DNA of 64,000 bases from Cyanobacteria bacterium QS_8_64_29 (lineage in GTDB: Bacteria; Cyanobacteriota; Cyanobacteriia; Cyanobacteriales; Rubidibacteraceae), in assembly GCA_003022125.1 (NCBI GenBank), contig PXQH01000064.1, positions 1 to 64,000 on the forward strand, in the 5' to 3' direction. Each line of letters begins with the position of its first letter. Within the stretch, counting starts at the first letter, position 1. The notes beneath the pieces are model-generated. The model worked only from the letters and a program-made list of their open reading frames with translations, did not search any database and was not told the origin of the DNA. The translations under genes were made by a program, and so were the position numbers. Below are positions 27,807 to 41,807 of this stretch, in pieces.

Positions 27807-28368
27807 GCTTCCAGAGCGCGCTGGAGATCCAGTTGGTGGTCACGTGCGCCACGATGGGCACCAGTAAGTTGCCGCTCAGGACGGCAGCTGTGCCCAGCAG
27901 CGCGCCCACGCAGGTGGCCCAGACGACGTAGGGCCACTGTTGGATGCCGCCCAGGTGCAGGCTGCCAAACAGCAAGCTAGTGACGGCCACGGCGGCGGCA
28001 TCGCCGCCCAGCGCCGGCAGCATCAAGCCCCGGAATAGCAACTCCTCGCTCAGGCCCGGCAGCAGCCCCAACCAGATCAGATCCGGCCACACCAGCGGCT
28101 CCAGCACCAGCGTCAGGTAGGCGCGGGCGCTGCGGCGGTAAGCCGGCCACCAGCGATAGAGCAGGCTGCTCGCCCCCGCGATTGCTAGCGCCAGTGCCAG
28201 CCCCAAGCCCAGCGCCGGCGCGCTCGCGCGCCACGGCAGCAGCGCCGGCGAGCCCAGCGCCTGCCAGGCTTTGGTTACTGCCAGCAACAGCACGGCCGTC
28301 ATGCCCATGACGGCTAGGACTTGCGGGCGCGTGAGCGGATCGATCTCGGGGGTGTTGGAGTCAGGCAC
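27796..28368 (-). CDS. CPBP-family intramembrane metalloprotease
   Basis: A CAAX-protease/bacteriocin-processing (Abi/CPBP) membrane enzyme of 190 residues. About 6 hydrophobic segments are visible. The catalytic motifs are present: EELLFRG (motif 1, Glu-Glu and Arg), FGSLHLGG (motif 2 His) and VPIVAHVTTNW (motif 3 His/Asn). In cyanobacteria some members affect photosystem or stress responses; the substrate is unknown. Start GTG at 28368. The DUF3326 gene lies 22 bp upstream on the same strand. Confidence 0.85.
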   Translation of the reverse strand: MPDSNTPEIDPLTRPQVLAVMGMTAVLLLAVTKAWQALGSPALLPWRASAPALGLGLALALAIAGASSLLYRWWPAYRRSARAYLTLVLEPLVWPDLIWLGLLPGLSEELLFRGLMLPALGGDAAAVAVTSLLFGSLHLGGIQQWPYVVWATCVGALLGTAAVLSGNLLVPIVAHVTTNWISSALWKLNR

Positions 28369-28390
28369 GAGCCAAGCGTGTGAGCGCGTT

Positions 28391-29428
28391 CTAGGGAAGG
28401 TGCAGGGCGGTCTCGTCCAAGCCAGCGCGCTGGGCGACCAAGACCCCCAGCGCCTCTAGGTACGAGTGTACTGGAATGGCAGCCATGCCCAAGCGCTCGG
28501 GCGGCACTTGCATGCGGGTGGCGTTCTGGGCCACGCTCACAATGCGGGCGCCGCGATCGCTGAGGCCCAGCAGGGCGCTTCCGCCGCAGGCATCCGCCGG
28601 CGCCACCACCGCATCGACCGCATCCGCCCAGATGGCCTCGGCGGCGCCCGCCGTCCGCTGGGTGGCAAACTGCGGTGCCCGAGCCAGGCCCACCAGCACG
28701 CTGGGCAAAAACGTGTAGCCCAGCTCCTCGGCGGCGGCGCGCGGCGCCACTTGCGCGTCCACTGGTAGCGGCGCCAGGGCGGGGGCATGGGCGCACGGGA
28801 GGCCGAAGGTGTGCACGACCAAGTGCGAGATGACCGCCTCGGCCCCCGCCAGCGGATCCACTCCCTGGCCGTGGCGGTAGGCCTGCGCCTGGGGGCCATG
28901 GGCGCCGTCGGGAAAGCGGGCGATCACGGCGATCGCCTCGGCACCGTCATCGCGGATGGCGCGCTCGGCCGCGCGCAGCAGGCTATCGGGATTGCCCAAC
29001 GTGCCCCAACTGGCGCCAGAGGGGGCCTGCCGCAGCGTCACCTCGAGCGGCGCGTCCGTCACCCGGCACTCGTCCACCTCCAGGCCCAGGGTGGCCCGCG
29101 CGGCGTCGGCGGCTTGGGCGTGCCGCCAGCGCAGCTCGGGTTCCATGCCGGCATCCAGCACGGGCACGACCCGGTTGCGGCGGACCGGGCGCAGGCCCCA
29201 CTCGCCGGCGGCAAAGCGGTCCAGGCCGTACCCTTCCACGTAGAGCAGGTTGGGCTCGGGCCAGTAGAGCTGGGCCCCGTTGAGGACGTTGGGATGAGTA
29301 ATGGCGCGATCAGCAACCTGGGCGATGGCGCGGGCCATCGGCAGGGCATCGCCGGCGTAGCCGCCGATGGCAGCCCCCACGCCGGTGGGCACGATCGCAA
29401 CGACCGTGTAGGGGCGCGCGAGCGGCAC
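28391..29428 (-). CDS. DUF3326 protein
   Basis: A protein of 345 residues of the cyanobacterial/plant-type DUF3326 family. Conserved stretches are VAIVPTGVGAAIGGYAGDA, THPNVLNGAQLYWPEPN, YVEGYGLDRF, NRVVPVLDAGMEPELRWRH and DACGGSALLGLSDRGA. There is no signal peptide, so it is probably cytosolic. No enzymatic activity is known to me. It starts with GTG at 29428, 3 bp after a small 59-residue gene, and forms an operon with that gene and a ferredoxin. Confidence 0.82.
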   Translation of the reverse strand: MPLARPYTVVAIVPTGVGAAIGGYAGDALPMARAIAQVADRAITHPNVLNGAQLYWPEPNLLYVEGYGLDRFAAGEWGLRPVRRNRVVPVLDAGMEPELRWRHAQAADAARATLGLEVDECRVTDAPLEVTLRQAPSGASWGTLGNPDSLLRAAERAIRDDGAEAIAVIARFPDGAHGPQAQAYRHGQGVDPLAGAEAVISHLVVHTFGLPCAHAPALAPLPVDAQVAPRAAAEELGYTFLPSVLVGLARAPQFATQRTAGAAEAIWADAVDAVVAPADACGGSALLGLSDRGARIVSVAQNATRMQVPPERLGMAAIPVHSYLEALGVLVAQRAGLDETALHLP

Positions 29429-29431
29429 GGA

Positions 29432-29611
29432 CTAGTCGCCTGCGGTTACGATGGCCTCGACGCGCCCGCGCTGGCGATCGGCCGAGACCGCCACAATGGC
29501 CCAACGCAGCGGCCGGCCGTAGCGGCGCAGCTCGGCCTCAACGGCTGAGCGCAGTTGTGCGCCGCTGCGCCCGGCAAGCGCCACCTCGGTCTCGACCCAG
29601 TGCGTTTCCAT
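29432..29611 (-). CDS. small protein of 59 residues coupled to a ferredoxin gene
   Basis: It begins METHWVETEVALAGRS and continues as …SAVEAELRRYGRPLRWAIVAVSADRQRGRVEAIVTAGD. It looks like a compact alpha/beta fold with a central LRWAI strand. The ATG overlaps the ferredoxin TGA (TGATG), the standard sign of translational coupling, and the DUF3326 start follows 3 bp after its stop. I recall similar short cyanobacterial proteins beside ferredoxins, but I cannot name a family. It is too short for default ORF cut-offs, so it may be missed in other annotations. Confidence 0.7.
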   Translation of the reverse strand: METHWVETEVALAGRSGAQLRSAVEAELRRYGRPLRWAIVAVSADRQRGRVEAIVTAGD

Positions 29612-29931
29612 CAGGAGGGTTGAGCGAACTGCCGCTGGTAGACCGTCTCTTCGTGCTCGGACTCAATGGCGAGCTCGGAGCGCGGGTAAGCGACGCACAG
29701 CAGCGCGTAGCCCTCTTGCTGCAGCTCGGGCGAGACGCTCATCCCCTCGCTTTGGTCGACGCTCCCCGACAGGACGCGCGCGGCGCAGGTCGTGCACACC
29801 CCAGACTGGCAGGCACTGGGCAGATCGATATCGGCCGCGTAAGCGGCCTCCAAAATGGTTTGGTCTTCCGGCACCGCGAGGGTGTAGGTCTCGCCGCGGT
29901 GGTAGAGCTCGACCGTATGGGTTGCGGACAT
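29611..29931 (-). CDS. plant-type [2Fe-2S] ferredoxin with C-terminal extension
   Basis: An electron carrier of 106 residues with cluster ligands Cys41, Cys46, Cys49 (ACQSGVCTTC) and Cys79 (LLCVAYP). It is not the canonical 97-99-residue PetF: the N-terminal strand and the C-terminal tail (about 10 residues, …VYQRQFAQPS) resemble the low-abundance ferredoxin paralogues of cyanobacteria. The electron partner is unknown. It is first in a three-gene unit with the 59-residue protein and DUF3326, 111 bp downstream of the atp cluster. No clear terminator separates it from atpG. Confidence 0.9.
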   Translation of the reverse strand: MSATHTVELYHRGETYTLAVPEDQTILEAAYAADIDLPSACQSGVCTTCAARVLSGSVDQSEGMSVSPELQQEGYALLCVAYPRSELAIESEHEETVYQRQFAQPS

Positions 29932-30042
29932 AGGAGCGCTCGCTCAGCACTGCTTGTATTGGGACGCGCTGGGGCCGCGAACGTCAACCCCCTCGGCATC
30001 CGTTTGGCCCCCGAGCGAGCGGTCTCGATCCCGGGGCAGCGG

Positions 30043-30993
30043 TCATTCGTTGAGGGCCTCGGCCCCCGAGACGACCTCCAGAATTTCTTGGGTGATGGCT
30101 GCCTGCCGCGCCTTGTTGTACTGCACGGTCAGGTTTTGGATCAGCTCTTGGGCATTGTCGCTGGCGTTGTTCATGGCAGTCATGCGAGCGGCGAGCTCGC
30201 TAGCGGCTGCCTCTTGCAGCGCCCGCAGCAGTTGGTTGTTGAGATACAGCGGAAGCAGGGCATCCAGGATTTGGGCGGGATCCTGCTCGAAGATCATATC
30301 CTGCGGGAACGACCGCACCTCGGCGCTGACCGATTCCCGCTCCACCTGGAAGTCGCCGCCGCGTGTGGTCAGGCGAAAGATCTCGTCGTCCGAGGGTTCC
30401 AGCCCTTGCGGATCGAGCGGCAGCAGGGTCTGGACCACCGGGCGCGAGCTCACCAGCGAAACGAATTTGGTGTAGATCAGCTCCACCCGGTCGACGGACT
30501 CCGACAGAAACAGCGACAGCAGCTCGTCGGCGATCTGGGAGGCCTCGCCCGCAGTGGGAATTTGCTCTAAGTTGGCGTAGGTGGCATCAATGGGCGCGTT
30601 GCGCCGCTGGAAGTGCTGGATGGCTTTGCTGCCCACCAGCACGTATTGGTAGTTGATGCCCTCAGCTTGCAGCTGTTGGGCGCGGCGCTCGGCGCGCTTG
30701 ATGATGTTGCTGTTGTAGGCACCGCAGAGGCCGCGATCGCCCGAGACCACCAATAGCGCCACCGTGTTGGGCTCCCGCTGCTGCAGCAGCGGCAGATCCA
30801 GGTCCTCGAACTGCAGGCGCGCTTGCAGCCCGTAGAGCACCTGGGCCAGGCGATCGGCAAAGGGGCGCGTGGAGGTGACCTGCTCTTGGGCGCGCCGCAC
30901 CTTGGCCGCAGCGACCAGGCGCATGGCTTCTGTAATTTTTTGGGTGTTTTGGACCGAGCTGATGCGATCGCGGATGCTTTTGAGATTCGCCAT
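30043..30993 (-). CDS. atpG: ATP synthase gamma subunit
   Basis: The central rotor stalk of F1. N-terminal [33 protein letters not shown] and the C-terminal helix [31 protein letters not shown] form the coiled coil. At 316 residues it contains the cyanobacterial/plastid insertion (about residues 195-235) relative to E. coli, but without the redox Cys pair of plant AtpC. It is the last gene of the cluster. In cyanobacterial nomenclature it is often called atpC. Confidence 0.97.
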   Translation of the reverse strand: MANLKSIRDRISSVQNTQKITEAMRLVAAAKVRRAQEQVTSTRPFADRLAQVLYGLQARLQFEDLDLPLLQQREPNTVALLVVSGDRGLCGAYNSNIIKRAERRAQQLQAEGINYQYVLVGSKAIQHFQRRNAPIDATYANLEQIPTAGEASQIADELLSLFLSESVDRVELIYTKFVSLVSSRPVVQTLLPLDPQGLEPSDDEIFRLTTRGGDFQVERESVSAEVRSFPQDMIFEQDPAQILDALLPLYLNNQLLRALQEAAASELAARMTAMNNASDNAQELIQNLTVQYNKARQAAITQEILEVVSGAEALNE

Positions 30994-31036
30994 GGTTTCG
31001 CGCGCGACGGCGGCAGGAGGGAGTGGGCAAAGCGCC

Positions 31037-31058
31037 CGGGAGCGGCTGCCCGCTCCCG
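31037..31058 (-). other. 9-bp perfect hairpin between atpA and atpG
   Basis: CGGGAGCGG (31037-31045) and CCGCTCCCG (31050-31058) pair around a 4-nt loop in the 78-bp gap between the atpA stop and the gamma-subunit ATG. No T run follows on the minus strand. It is inferred to be a processing or stability element at a point where stoichiometry drops from three alpha to one gamma. Confidence 0.5.
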
Positions 31059-31071
31059 AGCGACTGGCGGC

Positions 31072-33204
<2,133 letters not shown>

Positions 33205-33208
<4 letters not shown>

Positions 33209-33750
33209 TGCTTGCCTCCCAACTGCGCTAGCGAGCGATCGATCAGTTTCTGTTGGAGCGAGGCATCCAGGCGCTGCCGCAGCTGCTGCTCCGCCCGCTC
33301 CATGGCCAGCGCTGCGACCCGCTCGCGGATCTCGCGAACGGCGCGATCGCGCTCAGCATCCACATCCTGCACTGCCGACTGCCGCATGCGCTCGATTTCG
33401 CGATCGGTTTCGTCCAGGATGCGCTGCTTGACGTTTTGGGCGCTTTGCTGGGCCGATTCGCGGATGCGCTGGGCCTCATCTTGGGCTTGCTCGAGCTTCT
33501 TTTGGGCATCGGCCAGCGTGGCGGCAGCATCCGAAGCGCGCTGCTCGGCTTGTTGGATGTCGCCCTCAATGCGCGAGCGCCGCTGGCTGAGGATGTTGCC
33601 CAAAAACCGGCGGCCGAAGTAATACAGGATGCCCAGAATGAGGAGCAGGTTGATCGCGTTGGTCTCGAGCGGATCGAAGTTGAAGTGGAGGCCGCCGCCT
33701 TCGGCCGCTGCCACCAATGTGGGTGCGTACGCTTCTAGGTTTGCCATCAT
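33205..33750 (-). CDS. atpF: ATP synthase subunit b
   Basis: One strand of the peripheral stalk, 181 residues. A single membrane helix near residues 27-48 ([22 protein letters not shown]) is followed by a long charged coiled coil with many Glu, Arg, Gln and Ala (e.g. [27 protein letters not shown]). Cyanobacteria use a b/b' heterodimer, so this pairs with the next gene product. Starts overlap the neighbouring stops on both sides by 4 bp. Confidence 0.95.
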
Positions 33751-34250
33751 CCTTTACCTGTGCGTTGCCCGTTCCCCCACTCGGGAACCAATTTCGCCAG
33801 AATTTGACCGCTGAGCGCATCAGCTTGCTGCTCCAGCGACTGGAGCGCTTCGCGCTTTTGGGCCCTGACTTCCTCAGCAGCTTCCTCGCGCTGGCTTTGC
33901 ACTTCCTGCTGGGCGCGGGCAATTTTGTCGCTAGCTTGCTGCTGGGCCTGCTCCTGGGCCTCGGCAACAATCTGCTGCGACTGCTGGCGCGCCTCTTTGA
34001 GGCGATCCTCGTACTGTTGGGCGAGCTGTTGCGCTTGCTGCTCGCGCTCGCGCGCCGCTTCCAGCGTTTGGCGGACGTATTCGGCGCGCCCGTCGATCGC
34101 CTGCGTTAGGGGCTTGTAGAAAACGGCATTGAGGATGGCGACCAAGATCAAAAACTGGATTGCCATCAGCGGCAAGGTGGCATCGAAATTGAACAGGCCC
34201 GCTTCCGATGCCGGCGCCGCCTCAGCGGCTAGCAGAACCATTCCCATCAT
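33747..34250 (-). CDS. atpF2: ATP synthase subunit b'
   Basis: The second peripheral-stalk subunit, specific to photosynthetic bacteria and plastids (also called atpG in cyanobacteria). From ATG 34250 it has 167 residues: membrane helix [29 protein letters not shown] and then a Gln/Ala/Glu-rich coiled coil. The open frame extends a little upstream into the hairpin region, but the two adjacent Met codons at 34250/34247 are where homology begins. It lies 61 bp after atpE, with a strong hairpin in between. Confidence 0.95.
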   Translation of the reverse strand: MMGMVLLAAEAAPASEAGLFNFDATLPLMAIQFLILVAILNAVFYKPLTQAIDGRAEYVRQTLEAAREREQQAQQLAQQYEDRLKEARQQSQQIVAEAQEQAQQQASDKIARAQQEVQSQREEAAEEVRAQKREALQSLEQQADALSGQILAKLVPEWGNGQRTGKG

Positions 34251-34279
34251 TCGTTCGCTTGAAGGTGTATGGGGTTTAG

Positions 34280-34305
34280 CTGCCCCGGCCCAAGGGCCGG
34301 GGCAG
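34280..34305 (-). other. 12-bp perfect hairpin just after atpE
   Basis: CTGCCCCGGCCC (34280-34291) pairs perfectly with 34294-34305. If the central 2-nt loop is relaxed, a 10-bp stem with a 6-nt loop remains. It begins 6 bp 3' of the atpE stop on the minus strand and is not followed by a T run. Subunit c is needed in 13-15 copies, so protection of an upstream processed mRNA end is a plausible role. Confidence 0.6.
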
Positions 34306-34311
34306 ACGGGA

Positions 34312-34599
<288 letters not shown>

Positions 34600-34676
34600 T
34601 CATTGAACGCTAAAACGGGGCGTTTGGAAAGCCCAATGGCGCAATCGATCGGCCGATGGCACCATCGCAGCTGCGC

Positions 34677-35432
34677 TCACTCGGCCTCGCCGGGAACTTC
34701 CAGCGCTTCGCCAACGTAGGCAGCCGCCAGCGTGGCAAAGATCAAAGCCTGAATGGCGCTTGTGAACAGCCCCAATGCCATGACAGGCAGCGGGACGAAC
34801 AGCGGTACCAACAGTACCAGAACGGCAACAACCAGCTCGTCGGCCAGGATGTTGCCAAACAGGCGGAAGCTCAGCGAGATGGGCTTGGTGAACTCCTCCA
34901 GGATGTTGATGGGCAGCAAGATGGGCGTAGGCTCAATGTACTTTTTGAAATAACCCAACCCGCGTTTGCTGAAACCGGCGTAAAAGTACGCCAGCGAGGT
35001 CAGCAAGGCTAACCCGAGCGTGGTGTTGATGTCGTTGGTGGGGGCAGCCAGCTCGCTCTCGGGCAGCTCGACGAGCTTCCACGGAACGAGCGCCCCCAAC
35101 CAATTGGACACGAAAATGAACAGAAACAGCGTCCCGACAAAAGGCACCCAGGGACGGTACTCTTTCTCCCCAATTTGGTTTCGGGCAATGTTGCGAACGA
35201 ACTCCAGCGCGTATTCCATGAAGTTCTGGAAACCGCTCGGGACGCGCTGGAGGTTGCGCGTGGCGATCCAGGCGGCGGCGATCAGAATCGCCATGACGAT
35301 CCAGGTGGTAATAAAGACCTGACCGTGGACCGTCACGTTGCCGATTTGCCAATAGAGGTGCTCGCCCACCTCCAGCTCGGCCTCGGCTAGTATAGGGGCA
35401 CCGACCCCCTCCCAATAGGGCGTAACAGTCAT
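34677..35432 (-). CDS. atpB: ATP synthase subunit a
   Basis: The Fo stator channel subunit, 251 residues with five to six membrane helices. The essential Arg lies in [18 protein letters not shown], and [24 protein letters not shown] is typical of cyanobacterial subunit a. The N-terminus is long and acidic ([16 protein letters not shown]). Start ATG at 35432, with a GGGAG-type ribosome site. It follows atpI by 58 bp. Confidence 0.96.
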   Translation of the reverse strand: MTVTPYWEGVGAPILAEAELEVGEHLYWQIGNVTVHGQVFITTWIVMAILIAAAWIATRNLQRVPSGFQNFMEYALEFVRNIARNQIGEKEYRPWVPFVGTLFLFIFVSNWLGALVPWKLVELPESELAAPTNDINTTLGLALLTSLAYFYAGFSKRGLGYFKKYIEPTPILLPINILEEFTKPISLSFRLFGNILADELVVAVLVLLVPLFVPLPVMALGLFTSAIQALIFATLAAAYVGEALEVPGEAE

Positions 35433-35490
35433 TGCGCTCCGCTTGCTCCCAACGCTCGTACCAGCGCCCGCGGGGCCTGCTAGGGCAGGC

Positions 35491-35844
35491 TCAATCCGAG
35501 CGAGGCTGTAGGGCCGTTTCGATGGTGTAGGCCAAAACGGCGGCTTTGTAGGTCATAAACCCTAAAAATACCGGCAGCACTTGCAGCGAGGGCAGCTGGA
35601 TCGCCAAGATGATGGCGCCCGCAAATAGGGCGAGCCGGCCCATCCCCAGGCGCTGCTTGCCCCTTCCCAGTCCTTCAACGTCTTTGGCCAAGCGCCGCAA
35701 GTAGGCAATGCCAAAGCAGGCGCCCAATAGGTAGTTGAGCGCGATCGCCAGCGAATAAGCCCACCATACCGAGGCGAACGCAATGGCCGTCAGGCCCAGC
35801 GAAACGAACAGCAACGTCTGCTGCAGGCGATAGTACTCCTGCAT
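35491..35844 (-). CDS. atpI: AtpI, ATP synthase assembly protein I
   Basis: A 117-residue membrane protein with four hydrophobic helices, the first gene of cyanobacterial atp clusters. AtpI helps assemble or stabilise the c-ring. [23 protein letters not shown] at the start and [23 protein letters not shown] in the middle are typical. The frame stays open upstream; a TTG at 35913 would add 23 residues (AHRVPETETPAP…) and one at 35976 would add 44. I use the first ATG, which matches family length. No certain promoter was found in 35845-36045. Confidence 0.88.
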   Translation of the reverse strand: MQEYYRLQQTLLFVSLGLTAIAFASVWWAYSLAIALNYLLGACFGIAYLRRLAKDVEGLGRGKQRLGMGRLALFAGAIILAIQLPSLQVLPVFLGFMTYKAAVLAYTIETALQPRSD

Positions 35845-36045
35845 GGAGCCTGCCGAGACGGCGGGTGGCTCGGCAGGGGCTGGTGTTTCTGTTTCTGGGA
35901 CCCGATGGGCCAATCGTGCGCGCCGGCTTGGGCAGAACTCGAACGCTAGCAACTTGCCGCTTGGCAAGCCAGCCAAATCCTACCACGCATCAGTAACAAT
36001 ACTTAAAACCCCTGGGTGGATATTCGGGCGAGGGGGTGGGGCCCG

Positions 36046-37275
36046 CTACGGCGCACCGCCATTGCCGGGCGACAGCACGAGCAGGTGGCGCTCGAGCAGC
36101 GATCGCACCCCGGCCGCATCGAGCTCGGTCTCGGCCAGCAGATCGGCCACTGTGGCACCGCGCTCGGGATTGGCCTCGCAGGCGCGCAAAAAGGCGTATT
36201 CAGCGTCATTCAGGCGCACGAGCTGGTAGTCGCGATCGAACAGGGTCTGGCTGGGCCAGCCCTCCAGGCAGGGATGGCGCTCGGGAACGGCAGCCAGCAA
36301 CTCGGCCGCATCGGCCCAGTCGCAATCTGGCAGCGGCGGTTGGGCCAAAAAGAACTCGTAGTGGGCAATGTCGGGATCGAGCAGCTCGATCAGGCGGTAG
36401 CGCTGGCGTTCGGGCAGGGAACGCCCGCGCTCCAGCAACGCCGAGGCTTGCCCTACCAAGCGCTCTAGCTGCCAAACTCCAGGATTGGAGAACCCGGCAA
36501 AGCGCAGCCCGGAGCGATCGATGAGTTCGAACAGGGTCTCGATGGTGTACTCGATCGCTTGGGGATGGAGGTACATATCGGCAAAGCAAGCGTCCCGCTG
36601 GTTGTCGAGGGACCAGCGCTCGCGCTCGCGCTGGGCGAGGCGGTTGTCCTCAGGGAGAGTGGCAAACAGCTGGCGCCCGAGCTCGAGGCCTTCGCGGTAG
36701 TCTTGCCGGTCGCCTTGCAGCAGCGCGATCGCTTCGCGCGCCAGCCCGATCTCCCAGCGCCCCAACTCGGCATAAACAAAAGCATGCAGCAACCCCCCCG
36801 GCGCCAGCTGGGCAGCCAGCGCCTGCAACCCGGCGGCCGGGTCGGGCAGGTGGTGCAGCACGCCCACGCAGTTGATGAAATCGAACGGCCCGGCCAGCTC
36901 CGCCGCCCGTCCCAGCGGCAGCGCCTGGAAGGTGGCATTCTCGGCCCCCGAGCGGTGGCAGCGCTGCCGCGCGATCGCCAGCGCCCGCTCGCTGATATCG
37001 ATGCCTAGGACCTGAGCTTGGGGGTTGAGGTGGGCCAAGTACTCGCTCCCGACCCCAGTCCCGCAGCCGGCATCCAAGATGCGGATGGCTTGCCGTTGGG
37101 GCTTGCGGCCGCTGCAGAAGCTGTGGGCGGCAACCCAACTCCAGCGCCAGTTGTAGCCCGGCGGCGGTTCGTCCAGCAGCGGCTCGGGCGGGAAGGGGTA
37201 GGCATCGTATAGCTGCTGCACCGCCTGTTGGATGCGGTGCGTGCGGTCCTCGCGAGCGGCGTTGCGATCGGTCAT
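36046..37275 (-). CDS. class I SAM-dependent methyltransferase, cyanobacterial
   Basis: A Rossmann-fold methyltransferase domain (about residues 50-230) has motif I ILDAGCGTGVGSEYLA, motif II VLGIDISERAL and the post-motif FINCVGVLHHLPDP. A C-terminal region of about 150 residues (IEYTIETLFELIDRSGLRFAGFSNPGVWQLE, LVRLNDAEYAFLRACE) is found in a cyanobacterial subfamily. The N-terminal segment YDAYPFPPEPLLDEPPPGYNWRW is also a signature. The substrate is unknown. I chose ATG 37275 (409 residues); ATG 37305 is possible. It is divergent from apcE. Confidence 0.8.
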   Translation of the reverse strand: MTDRNAAREDRTHRIQQAVQQLYDAYPFPPEPLLDEPPPGYNWRWSWVAAHSFCSGRKPQRQAIRILDAGCGTGVGSEYLAHLNPQAQVLGIDISERALAIARQRCHRSGAENATFQALPLGRAAELAGPFDFINCVGVLHHLPDPAAGLQALAAQLAPGGLLHAFVYAELGRWEIGLAREAIALLQGDRQDYREGLELGRQLFATLPEDNRLAQRERERWSLDNQRDACFADMYLHPQAIEYTIETLFELIDRSGLRFAGFSNPGVWQLERLVGQASALLERGRSLPERQRYRLIELLDPDIAHYEFFLAQPPLPDCDWADAAELLAAVPERHPCLEGWPSQTLFDRDYQLVRLNDAEYAFLRACEANPERGATVADLLAETELDAAGVRSLLERHLLVLSPGNGGAP

Positions 37276-37328
37276 AAACGGCGGCAGCCCGGGTGCCTCC
37301 ATCATAGGGGCCAGCTCGGCCCGCCCAG

Positions 37329-37366
37329 TTGTAAACCTGTGTGTCGCGTTCGACACAGTTTGTAAC
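37329..37366. promoter_or_regulatory. HLR1-like sites flanking a palindrome, apcE / methyltransferase interval
   Basis: A perfect 7-bp palindrome TGTGTCG (37340-37346) and CGACACA (37351-37357) with a 4-bp centre is flanked by TTGTAAAC (37329-37336) and TTTGTAAC (37359-37366). Read on the minus strand these are GTTTACAA and GTTACAAA, both close to the HLR1 half-site (G/T)TTACA(T/A)(T/A) bound by RpaB. The cluster lies 144 bp upstream of the apcE ATG and 54 bp upstream of the divergent methyltransferase. The remaining interval shows no gene. Confidence 0.45.
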
Positions 37367-37413
37367 AGAAGCGCGCGCAGCGATCGCAAAAGGATTTAGC
37401 CTAGGCAGCGTAG

Positions 37414-40293
<2,880 letters not shown>

Positions 40294-40337
40294 CGCAACT
40301 CTGGAACTAGTGGCCTGCAGTGAAGGGGTATGGCGGC

Positions 40338-40371
40338 TGCCCCCTCTAGGTGCTCTCCCCTAGAGGGGGCA
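40338..40371 (+). other. 13-bp perfect hairpin between apcE and apcA
   Basis: Arms 40338-40350 (TGCCCCCTCTAGG) and 40359-40371 pair fully around an 8-nt loop, 45 bp after the apcE stop and 305 bp before apcA. No T run follows. apcA probably has its own promoter (a weak TACACT -10 at 40558-40563), so this hairpin may end or stabilise the apcE transcript. The remainder of 40294-40675 has no gene, only an AGGAGGAA ribosome site close to 40661-40669. Confidence 0.6.
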
Positions 40372-40675
40372 TGCTTGCTGGGGCTTGCGTTAGGTGCTGC
40401 GAGGGCAGAACTGTAACGGGCGCTCGTCCCCACCAGCAGCCGAATTTGAGCTTTCAGAATGACAAAATGTTAAGCACCCTCAGCGCAGCTAGCTCCAATG
40501 GCACAGAATGTTTCGCGGGGAGGCGATCGCGGTTTGGCGCGCTCGCGTAATTTTCAATACACTCCCAGCGCGCAACCACGCAACGATCGCCAGGCGAGTT
40601 TGCCGCCCGTTGCAGCCATCCATCAGCCTCGCGCGTTCGCGCATTTGTCCCGTTTGATTTAGGAGGAAGCTTTTA

Positions 40676-41164
40676 ATGAGTATTGTCACCAAGTCGATCG
40701 TCAATGCGGATGCTGAGGCTCGCTACCTCAGCCCCGGCGAGCTTGATCGCATCAAAGCATTCGTCGATACCGGGGAGAGCCGACTGCGCATCGCCCAAAC
40801 GCTAACCCAGTCGCGGGAGCGTATCGTCAAGCAGGCGGGCGACCAGCTGTTTCAAAAGCGGCCCGATATTGTCTCGCCGGGCGGTAATGCCTACGGCGAG
40901 GAGATGACGGCGACCTGCTTGCGCGATATGGACTACTACTTGCGCTTGATCACCTACGGCGTGGTCGCCGGCGATGTCACTCCCATCGAGGAGATCGGCC
41001 TAGTGGGCGTGCGCGAGATGTACAACTCGCTAGGGACGCCCATTAATGCCGTTGCCGAAAGCGTCCGCTGCATGAAAGACATCGCTTGCTCGATGATGTC
41101 GAGCGACGATGCCGCCGAAGCCGGCGCCTATTTTGACTACGTCATCGGGGCAATGCAGTCGTAG
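40676..41164 (+). CDS. apcA: allophycocyanin alpha subunit
   Basis: A core phycobiliprotein of 162 residues that binds one phycocyanobilin. The chromophore Cys is in [14 protein letters not shown] near residue 81. The globin-like fold is evident from [37 protein letters not shown] and [24 protein letters not shown] precedes the ATG by about 8 nt. It is cotranscribed with apcB (59-bp gap). Confidence 0.98.
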   Translation: MSIVTKSIVNADAEARYLSPGELDRIKAFVDTGESRLRIAQTLTQSRERIVKQAGDQLFQKRPDIVSPGGNAYGEEMTATCLRDMDYYLRLITYGVVAGDVTPIEEIGLVGVREMYNSLGTPINAVAESVRCMKDIACSMMSSDDAAEAGAYFDYVIGAMQS

Positions 41165-41223
41165 GCACTGCTCGCAGCGCCAAACCAACGTACCGACCTT
41201 AGGGCAGAGAAGGACACAAAGCC

Positions 41224-41709
41224 ATGCAAGACGCCATCACTTCCGTCATCAACTCCGCTGACGTCCAGGGCAAATATCTGGATGACGATGCCATGGAAAA
41301 GCTCAAGAGCTATTTCCAGACCGGCCAGCTGCGGGTCCGAGCCGCCAGCATCATTAGCGCCAATGCGGCCAACATCGTTAAGGAAGCCGTTGCCAAATCG
41401 CTACTGTATTCGGACGTTACGCGTCCGGGCGGCAACATGTACACCACGCGCCGCTATGCCGCCTGCATTCGCGATTTGGACTACTACCTGCGCTACGCCA
41501 CCTACGCCATGCTGGCCGGCGATCCCTCCATTCTGGACGAGCGGGTCCTCAATGGCCTCAAAGAGACCTACAACTCGCTCGGCGTGCCCATCAACGCCAC
41601 CGTCCAGGCCATTCAGGCCATGAAGGAGGTCACCTCCGGCCTCGTCGGTCCGGAAGCCGGCAAGGAAATGGGCGTGTATTTCGACTACATCTGCTCCGGC
41701 TTGAGCTAA
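41224..41709 (+). CDS. apcB: allophycocyanin beta subunit
   Basis: The partner of ApcA, 161 residues. The chromophore Cys lies in [23 protein letters not shown]. Asn71 in [13 protein letters not shown] is the residue that is methylated by CpcM. The N-terminus [21 protein letters not shown] is canonical. A strong hairpin follows the stop. Confidence 0.98.
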   Translation: MQDAITSVINSADVQGKYLDDDAMEKLKSYFQTGQLRVRAASIISANAANIVKEAVAKSLLYSDVTRPGGNMYTTRRYAACIRDLDYYLRYATYAMLAGDPSILDERVLNGLKETYNSLGVPINATVQAIQAMKEVTSGLVGPEAGKEMGVYFDYICSGLS

Positions 41710-41722
41710 GCCGCTCGCGTCG

Positions 41723-41767
41723 CGAACTCGGGGAGGCCGCCCCCCCTGCGCGGCCTCCCCGAGTTCG
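41723..41767 (+). other. 18-bp perfect hairpin between apcB and apcC
   Basis: Arms 41723-41740 and 41750-41767 are perfectly complementary (CGAACTCGGGGAGGCCGC and its complement) with a 9-nt loop. It lies between the apcB stop (41709) and the apcC ATG (41808). With no T run it is likely a partial terminator or stabiliser. In other cyanobacteria apcAB and apcABC transcripts coexist, with the shorter more abundant. Confidence 0.7.
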
Positions 41768-41807
41768 GCACCTGCCCGCCAGAGTGGGCCGATTGGGAGG
41801 CAATACC

